Shown piece after piece: positions 1 to 10,616 of a stretch of 64,000 bases of DNA (position 1 is the first letter of the stretch; the number at the start of each line of letters is the position of its first letter). Source of the stretch: Leptobrachium leishanense. Lineage: Eukaryota; Chordata; Amphibia; Anura; Megophryidae. Made by a program: the position numbers and the translations under genes. The notes beneath the pieces are model-generated. The model worked only from the letters and a program-made list of their open reading frames with translations, did no database searches and had not been told where the DNA came from. Location of the stretch: the NCBI GenBank assembly GCA_009667805.1, contig CM019069.1, positions 99,669,204-99,733,203 of the forward strand. The letters run 5' to 3'.

Positions 1-535
1 AATGAAAATAAAAATAAAAAAAAATTAAAAAAAAATTATAAAAAAATAAATAAACACTTTTTTTTTTTTTTTTTTGGTTTGTTAATGCAGCAATATTGTT
101 CCCATTTCAATTATAATGTGAACAATGATGCTGCAGTAACGATTTTTGTATGCGGTGCGTTTGTTAAAAATAGTGTAATTTTCCCCAAAAAAAATGTAAC
201 GAGACCCCATCTCTAATTTTTTTAACAAGCGCACCCCATACAAAATATAACGCAATTGCTTGCATGTTAAAATGTGAAAAAAAACACTTTACACATTGTA
301 AATTATTGAAAATACATATTTTATTGCATTTTTTGTTATAATATACAGACATGACATAACGTATACATATAATAATGACATATTAAGAATCTACCGAGTC
401 TGATGGAAAGAACGATATATAATATGTCTGGGTCATATACTAAAATAAGCCTTCAAAACGCGTTTAAACATGATGAGCAAAACCGGTAAAAATGACCTCA
501 GCACAGGGGCGGGAAAAGCCTCAGCAGCGAAAGGG
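1..535. mobile_element. TTAA-type (piggyBac-like) MITE, one end, cut by window edge
   Basis: AT-rich non-coding sequence ending at a TTAA (536-539) with terminus GCCTCAGCAGCGAAAGGG. About 170 bp next to this end match, in inverse orientation, a second copy at 50496-50667 that begins TTAATCCCTTCACTGCTGAG. The TTAA and the shared terminus suggest a piggyBac-type MITE. The other end lies outside the window, so the TSD cannot be confirmed. The first 80 bases are mostly A and T runs. Confidence 0.5.
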
Positions 536-1449
536 TTAAAGTGCTTCAATTAAAGTGCTATTTAAACTTTAAGTAACCCTATTGCTGATAAAAAGAAAAT
601 TGTATAGTTTACATTTCTATAAAATGTTATTAATATAAACCATATATATTACTATTTACAATAAGTGTAGGCAAGAATAAAAATATGAATTATATCTATC
701 ATTAGTGTATCAAAATAGTTAATTTTATGTGCTTATTAAAAACTAAATACAGAACAATCTAATAGTTCCGATAATTAACAATGGTTTTATAGTTTAAAGT
801 GCTTCAATTAAAGTGCTATCGCTGACAAAAAGAATATGATTTACATTTCTATAAAGTGTTGTTAATATAAACCATATATGTTACTATTTACAATCAATGT
901 GAGCAAGAATAATACTATACTAATTAAAAATATGAATTGTATCTATCATTGGTGTATCAAAATGGTTGATTTCATGTGCTTATTTAAATGTAGAACAATC
1001 TAATAGTTCTGATAATTAACAATGATTCTATAGAATCATAAAGTGCTTACTCAATAAAATATTATGTGCAAATACATGCAAATTACGCCAATGTAACCGA
1101 CATTAGTGCATTAAAAATTAATAGAAGTGCTTAAATATTTTGTGCTATTGGTGACTGTGTGTAATCCTTATCTGGTAGTACCCATATAGATGTGTGTGGT
1201 AACCCTACATCTATATAGGAACATGATATAATAGTGCTAAGTGCTAAATGTTATATTCCTATTGAGAATAATATTAAATTAATGATATAAACCAGAACCT
1301 ATTATATTAAATGCTAGAATATGCTAAAACTATAAAAATATAATTATATTAATTTGGCTAAAAACCTGGGGATGATGAAGGCTAAATCCTGAGGGTACAA
1401 TTATAATAAAAATTAAAAATTACCTCAATAGAATAGAGTGGAGGAAGAT

Positions 1450-1843
1450 CTTCACAGAAAATGTACAATCTCAAAATCATCGTTTAGACCCCTCGGAGTT
1501 AATGTACCATTTTCAAATATTAATCTCATTTCCTCTTTCCCCAATTTGTTAATGATATCTTCCTCAATCTATCTTTTTAACTTGTTTTATTACCCAGAAT
1601 TTCAAGCCTACGGGGGAACTATTGTGATACAACTTAAAATGCAGAGAAACGGAATGTTTCTCAAACTCATTTCTGATGTTCCTAGCATGTTCATTTATTC
1701 TAACATTAAGGGCGCGTTTAGTTCGACCTATATATCTTAGGCCACAAGGGCATTCCAGCATATAAATTACATTTTTAGAACAGCAATTTAAAATACCTTT
1801 TATTTCCACCATTTTATTCTGTTTCTGATTAAGATAGGAACCT
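1450..1843 (-). pseudogene. PLE GIY-YIG endonuclease C-terminus, left copy
   Basis: The minus strand encodes the C-terminal part of a Penelope-like protein. The GIY-YIG core is visible as IYMLECPCGLRYIGRT, followed by an arginine-rich helix (NVRINEHARNIRNEFEKH) and the tail typical of these proteins, ending at a stop near 1450. The N-terminal domain and reverse transcriptase are missing, so this is a 5'-truncated copy. In Penelope elements this domain nicks the target to prime reverse transcription. Upstream of about 1843 the frame runs into the opposite copy, so the longer open frame on this strand is partly an artefact of the palindrome. Confidence 0.75.
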
Positions 1844-1845
1844 AT

Positions 1846-2094
1846 ATAAATGAACATGCTAGGAACATCAGAAATGAGTTTGAGAAACATTCCGTTTCTC
1901 TGCATTTTAAGTTGTATCACAATAGTTCCCCCGTAGGCTTGAAATTCTGGGTAATAAAACAAGTTAAAAAGATAGAGATTGAGGAAGATATCATTAACAA
2001 ATTGGGGAAAGAGGAAATGAGATTAATATTTGAAAATGGTACATTAACTCCGAGGGGTCTAAACGATGATTTTGAGATTGTACATTTTCTGTGA
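1846..2094 (+). pseudogene. PLE endonuclease C-terminus, right copy (shorter)
   Basis: The plus strand encodes the same C-terminus as the left copy but starts later, at the helix after the GIY-YIG core (residues NEHARNIRNEFEK onwards), and ends FEIVHFL-stop. The catalytic GIY and YIG segments are absent. The two copies were therefore truncated at different points, about 130 bp apart, as expected if two reverse-transcription products were joined rather than one copy being inverted later. Confidence 0.7.
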
Positions 2095-2648
2095 AGATCT
2101 TCCTCCACTCTATTCTATTGAGGTAATTTTTAATTTTTATTATAATTGTACCCTCAGGATTTAGCCTTCATCATCCCCAGGTTTTTAGCCAAATTAATAT
2201 AATTATATAATTATGTTTTTATAGTTTTAGCATATTCTAGCATTTAATATAATAGGTTCTGGTTTATATCCTTAATTTAATATTATTCTCAATAGGAATA
2301 TAATATTTAGCACTTAGCACTATTATATCATGTTCCTATATAGATGTAGGGTTACCACACACATCTATATGGGTACTACCAGGTAAGGATTACACACAGT
2401 CACCAATAGCACAAAATATTTAAGCACTTCTATTAATTTTTAATGCACTAATGTCGGTTACATTGGCGTAATTTGCATGTATTTGCACATAATATTTTAT
2501 TGAGTAAGCACTTTATGATTCTATAGAATCATTGTTAATTATCAGAACTATGGGGGCGTGGCCTGGACGGCAACTAAGATGGCCGCTTAAGAGAGTTGCT
2601 CTGTACCTCCACCGCGCCTTTCATTAGTTTTCACCAGTCTCACACACC

Positions 2649-3713
2649 ATGGGTCGAAGCAAGAAGTTGCCTGAGGACCCCGGCGCAGCTGGGACCCCGA
2701 GGAAGTCGCTTGTGGGACCCCTGGATACTTTTCTTCACCCCGCGACCTCACCGCCGCCGGAATCGAGGCCTGCACGTGGGCCCGAGATGCCGAGATTGGG
2801 CGCCGAATCCTCGACGGCAGACCGCGTGACGGACCTCATTGCGGGCTTGCCGACCCGCGAATATGTCCAGGATTTACTGGATGCGGTGCGGGAGTCCTTA
2901 CATCAGGACCTGGCCACGGTACGTGACGATTTGGGGGCTCTGGAAAAGAGAGTGTCGGCGCTGGAGGCGACCCCGATGTGTGACACTGCTCGGCCTGGCC
3001 CTGCCATAGAGACGGAGGACCTTCGAGACGCCACTGTGATCACTGAGGTATGGCGCAGGCTGGATGACCTGGAAAATAGGTCCCGCCGCAACAATATTCG
3101 TGTACGGGGCATTAGAGAAACGGTCACAGACTTGGACTCCTGCCTGGCACATATTTTTAACTACGTTTTAAATGAACGTGCGGTATCGCCCTCGAGTTTT
3201 GATCGTGCACATCGGGCCTTACGACCTCGACCCGCAGATGCTGCACCGCCGCGTGATGTAATATGCCGTGTAGCTGACTTCCGACTTAAACAAGCAATCA
3301 TGAATGCAGCGAGACGACAACGTATTTGGGAGCTAGGAGGCGACCAGCTAGAGATTTTCCCGGATTTAGCGCAATCCACGCTGCAAGCACGCAGGGCGCT
3401 GCGCCCCCTGACATCGCTCTTAACCGCACGTTCAGTGCCATATCGCTGGTCCTTCCCGTTCGCCCTGGTAGCATCAAGCGAAAAGGGGACTGCTTCCATA
3501 CGCTCTTTGGCGGATGTGCCTGAGTTCCTGTCCACCTTTGATTTGCCTGCACTACAACTCGCAGACTGGGTCACGTTGCGTGAGGAACCACGCTCTTCAC
3601 CTCGCGCCACTGATGGTTCGCAGCGCCGGAGAAGATGGAGATCGGGGAGCAGGCGTCGGATGCGCCCCTCACCGCCGCGGGCAGAGGGAGTAACGAAGGA
3701 GGTCCCTGGGTGA
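2649..3713 (+). CDS. L1 ORF1 protein (RNA-binding chaperone), intact
   Basis: A 354-residue protein whose ATG lies 97 bp from the element's 5' end. It has a proline-rich N-terminus, a coiled-coil region around residues 75-145, then the ORF1 signature DDLENRSRRNNIRVRGI leading into the RRM-like domain (about 150-240), and the C-terminal domain (LEIFPDL, then ARRALRPL). The tail is rich in arginine and serine. L1 ORF1p trimerises, coats the L1 RNA and acts as a nucleic-acid chaperone in the ribonucleoprotein. No stop or frameshift interrupts the domains. Confidence 0.85.
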   Translation: MGRSKKLPEDPGAAGTPRKSLVGPLDTFLHPATSPPPESRPARGPEMPRLGAESSTADRVTDLIAGLPTREYVQDLLDAVRESLHQDLATVRDDLGALEKRVSALEATPMCDTARPGPAIETEDLRDATVITEVWRRLDDLENRSRRNNIRVRGIRETVTDLDSCLAHIFNYVLNERAVSPSSFDRAHRALRPRPADAAPPRDVICRVADFRLKQAIMNAARRQRIWELGGDQLEIFPDLAQSTLQARRALRPLTSLLTARSVPYRWSFPFALVASSEKGTASIRSLADVPEFLSTFDLPALQLADWVTLREEPRSSPRATDGSQRRRRWRSGSRRRMRPSPPRAEGVTKEVPG

Positions 3714-5214
3714 ATCAACCCTTTTACAGCCCTTTTTTTTCCCTTTTTTCCCCCTTTTTTCTTTTTTATGAGGATGACTATGCCCTTTAGTCTTGATACG
3801 GATGGACACTCCATCAGTGGGGGGGGGGATTCTTCTTTTCTCCCCCCCTACCCTCCCCCTTATTTTGTTTCTCAACTGACAATTTTGAAATTTCCCCCCC
3901 TTTTTTTTTTTTTTTTTTTCTTTCACTTAGGGGGTGGAGGGAGGATGGACTGGAGGGTGGGAGGTTAGCGGGGGGAGGGGGGGTCGGAGGGTTTAGCATC
4001 GGGTCTTAGGGTCCTTTCATTTGAGACTGGATGTTATATGAGGACCCCAATGGAACATGTTTTTGGCACTTCTTTCCACTTGTTCCCGTTGGGGGGGTCG
4101 CTTTGGACGTGGGTGTGGGGGGGATGGGCACGATTGAGGGTGGAGGGTTGGGACGGTTGGGGGATAGGAGGGTGGGTTTGGGCGGGGGGGGAAGGTGTGA
4201 ATGGGGGGTTGGGACCCTTTTCAGCATGAAAATGGGACTGCTTCTATATATGTTGGTACACGGTAACGGGAAGAGGGTCTGCCTTCCTTTTGACATGTTT
4301 CCCGAATATATTGGGGGGTTGGGGGGGAGGCTCGGTTAGATAGTGGTTCCAAGATTGTAACCTCGGAATTGTTGATGCTTGCATTACTGTATTGTTGGCA
4401 TGGGAGTTGGGGTCTGTTCAGCTGGTTGGGTTAGGGAGGGCATGGGACTGTGCGTAGCTCTTCCTGGGAATGTGTTTCATTTTTATTTTCCCCTCTTTTT
4501 TTTTTTTTTTTTCCCCCCCTAAACTTCGTTATCTGCTATATTGCCTTATTGCGCACCCCCGATGGAGATGGTGGGGGGGGGTCTGGCCCATTGAGGTTCC
4601 CGCGACTTACGCTGGATAAGAGATGTCCTCGCTATCTGCATTTATTATCGCTCCGACCTATAGGTGTGTCGGTGTTTACGACACTGCGTACTATGTGCCG
4701 CGCGGTGGGGTACTCCTGCTGTACTCTTGTCTCTGACTTCCTGCTTTCTTTTTCCCGCTCTACTCTCCTTTTCTTCGGGAGCTTTCTCCCCTCTTGATTG
4801 CTGTTGCCGTCCGACTTAGCCGAGGATAGCCTCGGCTTCCTTCCCCAGTAGGTGGACGCCTATATTCCTAGAGGGTAGCCTCGGACCCGGTCTGACCCTT
4901 CCTCCTAGTGGCGTCGAGTCCCTACCACGTTAACCTTCTGGTTCTTTGACCTTTTTTCCTCCCTTGGATCTTTTTCCTCCCACCCCCCTTATAAATTTTT
5001 TTTTTTTTTTTATATTCTCTTTCCCCTTCTCTTTCTTTTCTTTTCTTTCCTTTCCTCTTCCTTTCTTTTCCCTCCCGTTCCTGGTATTTACTCTCCCTCC
5101 CCCCTGTCCTTGTGTTTTGATTTGTGTGTCGTCTGTTCGGTCGCTATACTCTGTTCGTTTAAGCACTCCCATCTTGTGGTGGAGAGGTTTGCCGTGCTAT
5201 CTAATCTGTCTGCT
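3714..5214 (+). other. Long non-coding spacer between L1-C ORF1 and ORF2
   Basis: No credible coding sequence. The spacer alternates pyrimidine tracts (T and C runs near 3730-3770, 3890-3930, 4490-4525, 4995-5105) with a strongly G-rich block at about 3927-4340 holding many runs of three or more G on the plus strand, a composition able to form G-quadruplexes. At 1.5 kb it is far longer than the spacer of mammalian L1. The minus-strand L1 at 43560-49361 has about 0.8 kb and the L1 at 50668 about 0.5 kb. It may carry a ribosome entry or internal promoter function, but nothing in the sequence proves that. Confidence 0.6.
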
Positions 5215-6161
5215 ATGGATAGTTTACACTCAACCTGTTTTAAACCACGGGATCTTACCCTCTTATCTTATAACGTGAGGGGACTTAACGCACCTGAGAA
5301 GAGATCTCGTTTGCTGCGGGAGCTATATCTAACGCGCACCTCGGTGGCTATGCTACAGGAGACCCACTTCCGCGAGGGCTCGGCCCCATTGTTGAGGGAT
5401 CGTAGATTCCCGACTGGATACTTTAGCAACTACGCGGGCGGGAAATCCCGAGGAGTTGCTATATTGTTTGCAAATGATATCTCGTTTGTTTTTCAAGATA
5501 GCCGAGTGGATAGTGAGGGCCGATTCCTTTTCGTCAAAGGAACGATTGCGGAGGTTGTTTATACTTTCGCCACAATTTATATCTCCAATGTGGCACAATC
5601 AACATGCTTTGCTCGAATTATGACTAAACTGAGGCAATTTCAGGAAGGCATTCTCGTAGTGGCCGGTGACATGAATACAGCCTTGCACCCTCTTGTAGAC
5701 ACTTCAGCGGGTAGTTCGGCAGTCCCACCTCATGCTCTGCGGATGTTACGACGTTCGCTTCATGAGATGCGACTTGTAGATACTTGGAGAGCATTTCACC
5801 CGGGGGAACGGGATTTTACGTTCTATTCGAATGTGCACCGCGTCTCTTCCCGCTTGGATTATGTATTCCTTGAACAGTTTCATCTGGACCTTGTGGTGGA
5901 GACGCGCATCCACCCAACAACCTGGTCGGACCATGCGCCGATTTCGATACGAATGACGTCCCCATTGTTCCGCCCACGTGAACGCAACTGGCGTCTCAAT
6001 GCCTCCTTGCTGTCGGACTTGGGAGTCTTGACTGGTGTACGGGAGGTTTTGACCCGCTACTTTGAAGAAAACCTACCTACTGAAGTGGCGCAACCTACTG
6101 TTTGGGAGGCCCATAAGTCGGTGGTTCGGGGAGAAAAAAAAAAAAAAGAAAAAAAAAAAAA
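5215..6161 (+). pseudogene. L1 ORF2, apurinic-type endonuclease domain only
   Basis: The frame starts at ATG 5215 (MDSLHSTCFK). The endonuclease motifs are in order: LLSYNVRGLN, MLQETHF, VVAGDMN, SRLDYVF and TWSDHAPISI, matching the catalytic Asn, Glu, Asp/Asn and Ser-Asp-His positions of the family. The domain looks intact. The frame then runs AHKSVVRGE into lysines coded by the poly(A) tail. In the homologous L1 at 43560-49361 the same motif (AHKAVIRG) continues into the linker and reverse transcriptase. This copy could make a nicking enzyme but not a reverse transcriptase. Confidence 0.85.
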
Positions 6162-6660
6162 AATTATCAGAACTATTAGATTGTTCTACATTTAAATAAG
6201 CACATGAAATCAACCATTTTGATACACCAATGATAGATACAATTCATATTTTTAATTAGTATAGTATTATTCTTGCTCACATTGATTGTAAATAGTAACA
6301 TATATGGTTTATATTAACAACACTTTATAGAAATGTAAATCATATTCTTTTTGTCAGCGATAGCACTTTAATTGAAGCACTTTAAACTATAAAACCATTG
6401 TTAATTATCAGAACTATTAGATTGTTCTGTATTTAGTTTTTAATAAGCACATAAAATTAACTATTTTGATACACTAATGATAGATATAATTCATATTTTT
6501 ATTCTTGCCTACACTTATTGTAAATAGTAATATATATGGTTTATATTAATAACATTTTATAGAAATGTAAACTATACAATTTTCTTTTTATCAGCAATAG
6601 GGTTACTTAAAGTTTAAATAGCACTTTAATTGAAGCACTTTAAACTAACACTTTAATTAT

Positions 6661-6927
6661 ATTTGATTAATTAAGGATATTTAGTATAGATATAAGAATT
6701 TTCAACAGGACTAGATATTGAATAGCTGGAATTTATATTAACCTTGGTTATAAGTATATATACTATCTTGTTTTTAGATAAAATGAATCGGATGCTATTT
6801 ATTGACGCATCTCCAAAGACCCCCTTTTATAGATTAGAGCTGGGGAAGATTCAACGGTTGTGAAATTTGTGTCCTAAATTGCCTTCTTTTGTTTTATTTA
6901 TTTTGGCTTGAGAGCATGATGCTTTTA
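6661..6927. other. AT-rich sequence without recognised gene
   Basis: It continues from the PLE-0 right tail and may be more of the same element. Together with 7356-7560 it has a faint resemblance (motifs TTGGAACGCAT and GCGCATGCGC) to the non-coding part of the PLE at 29007-32726, but I could not align it convincingly. The last three bases (TTA, 6925-6927) are the left TSD of the next MITE. Confidence 0.4.
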
Positions 6928-7352
6928 GGCTAGGGTCAGACTGAGGCAGTGCGAACGCGCGTGCAGCCGCGCTTAATCACGGCCGTAGTAGCAGCAGATG
7001 CCGGGCAATGACGGCCAATATACGAAGTACGGTCGCACAAAAGTCCGGCCGCGCAACGCAAGCGGCAAACAAACGCATTTTTTCGAGAACGTGAAACCAC
7101 TAGTACTGACGTACAGAGTGCGCTGCGTCCGCTAGCGGCGTGTGTGCGTGATAAGGAGACGTCAGACGCTGCTAATGTCCGGCCAACATAACGTCCAGAC
7201 ACAAAAAGTGTTTTATTGATGATCCGTACAAAATCACGGACGAAAATGCGCATAGTATGACCGCTATCGCGTACTCCGTGAAAAAATGCGTCTATTCGTT
7301 CGAACGCACTTTTTCACAGACAACGTAAAAATGCGTTCGTCTGACCCTAGCC
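6928..7352. mobile_element. PIF/Harbinger-type MITE, copy 1
   Basis: 425 bp with terminal inverted repeats GGCTAGGGTCAGAC and GTCTGACCCTAGCC, flanked by TTA at 6925-6927 and 7353-7355. Three-base TWA target duplications are the Harbinger signature. The interior is CpG-rich with dispersed runs such as GGCCGTAGTA and TGCGTTCG and has no coding capacity. A second copy lies at 42343-42760. Confidence 0.75.
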
Positions 7353-7355
7353 TTA

Positions 7356-7969
7356 GCTATGAAGAAGAATCGGAATATCCATGCGGTGGAGGATTCAGAG
7401 CGTGATACTAAGTGGAACGCAAGTTACTTCCTGAATCCAGCGTGACCCGCAAGTTGGAACGCATGTGTTATTATAGCGCATGCGCAAGATGGCGGCTTCG
7501 TTCCCACCGCCGGTGATGCGGTTTGGGATAATGAGTGCACGTTCTAATCAGGGAATCTGGAACATGTGGGGACTTTGCCACTGATGTCCATCTTGAAAAT
7601 GTACCATTTATGACCACTCTCTATCTTTTTAGCCAGTTTTCTATCCAAGAACAAGCATTGTCTGCCAGTCTAGTTTCTCCTATACTGTGCACTCATGCAA
7701 TATAGGACGAGATGCCTCCACTGGGAAGGAAAAAGTTGTTGGTAACTGTAAGGCGACAAAAGTTTAAAATCTCTGCAATACAGTCAAGCTGAAAACACTT
7801 TAATTGTATCAGGTAGTAACATAATAAAATGGTCAGAACATGTTCAATGTTCCAGCCATATAGGACAGTCAGATTTCCAAAACAAATACTATTTGTGTCT
7901 AGGTTACAATTTTGACGCATGACATTCCTGGGGTCCTCTTACGTAACGACCCCTCCCTTTCTTCCAATG
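7356..7969. other. Non-coding flank with a small CR1-like LINE remnant
   Basis: No gene seen. At about 7585-7668 there is a stretch (GTCCATCTTGAAAATGTAC, then TATCCAAGAACAAG) that also occurs at 41823-41906 inside the CR1-like reverse transcriptase fragment, so it is a relic of the same LINE family in the same minus orientation. The remainder, up to the hAT target site at 7970, shows nothing I recognise. Confidence 0.5.
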
Positions 7970-8039
7970 GTTACAATTAGGGATATACCGATACTAGTAT
8001 CGGTGCCGATACTGCCGTTTGCAAATGGCCCGATACCGG

Positions 8040-8365
8040 AAGCCAGCGCTGGGCCGGCTTGCCGGTATCCGCGGGGCTGGGGAAGCTGGCCGCGTGCATG
8101 AAAAGCACACGGCCAGCCTTCCCCTCCGGCGGCTGCAATACTCTCCTGCTTCCGAAGGTCCGGTCGCGCTGCTGTGGCGCGATCACATGGCCGCCGGCGC
8201 TTCTGTGACGCTACCTCCAGCCGAGAGGCTGCTGGAGGCAGCGTCACAGAACCGCCGGCGGCCAGGTGATCGCGCCACAGCAGCGCGACCGAACCTTCGG
8301 AAGCAGGTGAGTATTGCAGCCGCCGGAGGGGGAACGCTGGCCGCGTGCTTTTCAGTGTTCGATGG
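8040..8365. repeat. Long GC-rich inverted repeat inside hAT A
   Basis: Two arms of about 150 bp pair around a centre near 8225. For example CTCCTGCTTCCGAAGGT and GCGCGATCACATGG on the left answer ACCTTCGGAAGCAGGT and CCAGGTGATCGCGC on the right. Small inner hairpins such as GGCCGCGTGC/GCACACGGCC also occur. The equivalent part of the copy at 19635-21130 has the same layout, so the structure belongs to the family. Confidence 0.7.
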
Positions 8366-8387
8366 GGGCATATCCATGTGAGCTGGG

Positions 8388-8765
8388 GTCAAAATCCATG
8401 AGAGCTGGGTGCAAATATCCATGAGAGCTGGGTGCAAATATCCATGAGAGCTGGGTGCAAATATCCATTGAGAGCTGGGGGCAAATATCCATTGAGAGCT
8501 GGGGGCAAATATCCATTGAGAGCTGGGGGCAAATATCCATTGAGAGCTGGGGGCAAATATCCATGAGAGCGGGGCACAAATATCCATGAGAGCGGGGCAC
8601 AAATATCCATGTGAGCTGGGGGGCAAAATCCATGTGAGCTGGGGGGCAAATATCCATGAGAGCTGGGGGCAAATATCCATGAGAGCTGGGGGCAAATATC
8701 CGTGAGGGTGGGGGCAAATCCGTGAGCGCTGGGGGCAAATCCATGTGTGCTGGGGGCATATCCAT
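8388..8765 (+). repeat. Minisatellite inside hAT A (about 23-bp unit)
   Basis: About 17 tandem units with consensus near ATATCCATGAGAGCTGGGGGCA. Variants are locally homogenised: several units carry CCATTGAGAGC, two carry GCGGGGCACA. Open frames across it in several phases are an artefact of the repeat. A related array, with AGCAGGGGGGCA in place of AGAGCTGGGGGCA, fills the same position of the copy at 19635-21130. Confidence 0.85.
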
Positions 8766-9317
8766 GGGAGCATTCTGTATATATATATATCTCGGGGGGG
8801 TTATATACATGTGAGCTGGGGGTATTTTTATATTAGGTCTGTTCTTATTGGAAAGCGGTCACACCGGGCCGGCCCGACCATGGAGCAGTGCGGAGCACGT
8901 GCTCCAGGCAGCACAAATTTGACAGCGGCAAACTGCCGCCGACGCCGGGCCGCTGCACTATTTATTTTTTTTTGTCAGTGCCAGCACGCACCTAAATTTT
9001 GCAGGCGGCGGCTCATGGATACACTGAGTGTCGCCGCCGCTGACCGCGCCCACCCTACACCGGGGGAGGAAAAAACAATGTCACTGCGTCATCCATCGGC
9101 CTGTCACTCCATCCGCCGCGTGCTTCCCATTGGCTGCACCCGCACCATCACCACTCATCGACCGCTCTTTCCTGACAGGGGGAGTGACATCGAGGTGCAA
9201 GGAGGTTGTTTAACATGAAATTGGGGAGGTCGGAAGGGGAAAGAGCTGAAATCCCTGAAGCGTCAACATTTTTTTTTTTTTTAAAACTGTCGCCTCAAAG
9301 ATGCCTCATCGGTTCGA

Positions 9318-9390
9318 ACAGCGGTTTCCCAACCTGTGTTACGCGTACCCCCAGGGGTACTTATGAGGACCCCTGGGGGTACGCGTAAAA
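9318..9390. repeat. hAT-like terminus with subterminal palindrome
   Basis: CAGCGGTTTCCCAACCTGTG followed by GTACCCCCAGGGGTACT and CCCCTGGGGGTACGCGT is the form of the terminal palindrome of a further hAT group (CAGNGGTTCCCAACC-type ends). I found no matching other end or TSD, so this may be a truncated insertion in hAT C or a part of hAT C itself. Confidence 0.4.
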
Positions 9391-10132
9391 AAAATCGTAA
9401 ATGGCGGACCTCTCCAGTTTGCCATTACAATTTTTTTTTAAACCACCCGCCACGCTCTTGGCCAACAGCAGATGAACAGTAGCTGCAGCCCAGTGTTCCG
9501 TCGAGAAAAGCCTCTCGGACGTAACACCGGCCCCCTCTGACATCATCGCAGGGAGTCCATGGATGTGAGTGGAGCATCGCGGGGATTCCCTCCCCAGCGC
9601 TGGCGACGCTCTCCTCACATCCTGTCTCTGCTGTGGGCATGCTCACTTCCCCCTTGTCGACCTCTGGCTCCTGTGACCGGCAGTGACATCACAGGGAGTA
9701 GGAGCTGCACGCGGGAAGCGGGACATGTGCGCCAGGAGCTGGAGAGCTGCAGCAGGGGAGCTGCAGGTCCACCAGTCAGCACCCCAAACCCCCCCCCCAC
9801 CCCACGGAGCCTGGACAACCCCCAGCAATGTGTTGCCTCCCCGGGCCCCCAACCAAGAGGAGGAAGGGGGCACCGGGCAGCCAGCGCTACAGAGCCCAGC
9901 ACCGGGAGGACCTGTTGCAGGTATTGGGCAGAGACTCCCCGCAGCACAGCTCACCTGAGCTCAGACCAGGACAACTGAGTAGGTCAGTTTGACACACACA
10001 CGCACCGTGGAGCTCTGGGATGCACGCACACCGTGGAGCTCTGGGATGCACGCACACCTTTCCGGAGGAGGTTTTTTCTTTTGGACTTTGACCCGATTGG
10101 AACACTTTTGCTCTAGTGACTAGAACTCGCAC
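9391..10132. other. GC-rich non-coding body of hAT C
   Basis: Several overlapping open frames exist on both strands, but none resembles a known protein and all are proline-, glycine- and serine-rich by composition. A 26-bp tandem duplication (CACCGTGGAGCTCTGGGATG) is at about 10002-10050. I treat this as the non-coding interior of a non-autonomous hAT. Confidence 0.45.
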
Positions 10133-10199
10133 AGCCTATGCATTGGGTATTACGTCACTGAGCGTTTTGCGTGGGCGGCAGGCGCGTAAAGCAAAGCGG

Positions 10200-10263
10200 G
10201 GTATGTGAAACTGGGCTTTGCTGGGTATGTGAAACTGGGCTTTGCTGGGTATGTGAAACTGGG
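10200..10263 (+). repeat. Short tandem repeat with PLE target site
   Basis: Nearly three units of GTATGTGAAACTGGGCTTTGCTGG. The last copy of TATGTGAAACTGGG (10250-10263) is repeated at 23614-23627, where the array continues (to about 23680). This is the TSD of the PLE pair, though the tandem repeat makes its exact length uncertain. Confidence 0.7.
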
Positions 10264-10563
10264 AAAAACGAATCAATTTGCACAAAGTGCAACTAGAGTA
10301 CCAAGAGTAGGTTAATTTTAATAATACACATAAACAAACAATGAATGAAAAATTGCAAGGTTGGTAGTAGAGGGTGTGGAGGGTGGGACAAGGACCACCA
10401 ATCAATAAGCAAAATTGCACAATGAAAGGGTAAAAGGGTCTATACCTCGGCGGTTCAAGCCACCTACATAACCAGTAATGTAATAAGGAGTACCAGACAG
10501 CAAAGAGCAAACCCAAACAACTACCCTCACCAACCAAAATACAGTTAAAAACAACAACAAGGA

Positions 10564-10616
10564 GGCATAGCTTGACGCGTTTTGCCCGTCTGGGCTTAGT
10601 CTGAAGCTAGTATGCC
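10564..10616 (-). ncRNA. Hammerhead-like motif, left PLE-1 copy
   Basis: On the minus strand GGCATACTAGCTT pairs with AAGCTATGCC (stem I), GCCC pairs with GGGC (stem II), and the self-complementary ACGCGT is followed by C. The core differs from CUGANGA...GAAA: it reads CAGACUA and AAAA, so cleavage is not expected. It is the partner of the motif at 23198-23250, which keeps GAAA. Confidence 0.5.

Larger units (their letters stand above)
2552..6161 (+). mobile_element. L1-type LINE, 5' end intact, 3' half missing (L1-C)
   Basis: The insertion is bounded by a 15-bp TSD, AATTATCAGAACTAT, at 2537-2551 and 6162-6176, and it interrupts the right PLE-0 arm. It starts GGGGGCGTGGCC, has a short 5' UTR, a complete ORF1, a 1.5-kb spacer and the ORF2 endonuclease domain. 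It then goes directly into about 30 bases of A with one G. The reverse transcriptase, C-terminal domain and 3' UTR are absent. TSD plus poly(A) show that this truncated RNA was itself retrotransposed, so the loss is not a later deletion. Confidence 0.85.
538..6660. mobile_element. Palindromic pair of 5'-truncated Penelope-like elements (PLE-0), split by an L1
   Basis: Two copies of one PLE lie head to head. The left copy reads on the minus strand (about 1843 down to 538) and the right copy on the plus strand (about 1845-2551, resuming at 6177-6660 after the L1 insertion). Each holds the end of the GIY-YIG endonuclease region and a tail of about 0.9 kb. Each tail carries a tandem duplication of about 250 bp containing GTGCTTCAATTAAAGTGCTAT. 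Inverted dimers with 5' truncation are a known Penelope insertion form. No TSD was found: the left end abuts a TTAA MITE and the right end grades into AT-rich DNA. Homology may extend beyond 6660. Confidence 0.75.

Noticed and set aside
1564..1962. 132-codon minus-strand frame as one PLE protein
   Set aside because: Its first part is antisense of the right-hand copy; only the part from about 1843 down is genuine endonuclease sequence.
3161..3814. 217-codon minus-strand frame opposite L1-C ORF1
   Set aside because: It is the antisense of a conserved ORF1 with known domains; arginine/serine-rich shadow.
8183..8810. Overlapping minus-strand frames of 86-196 codons rich in HGY, PALMD and QLSWI
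   Set aside because: They are translations of the minisatellite in three phases; a repeat unit without stop codons gives long frames on its own.
9559..9978. 139-codon frame and overlapping minus-strand frames
   Set aside because: GC-rich DNA has few stops; frames occur in all phases and no protein resemblance was found.
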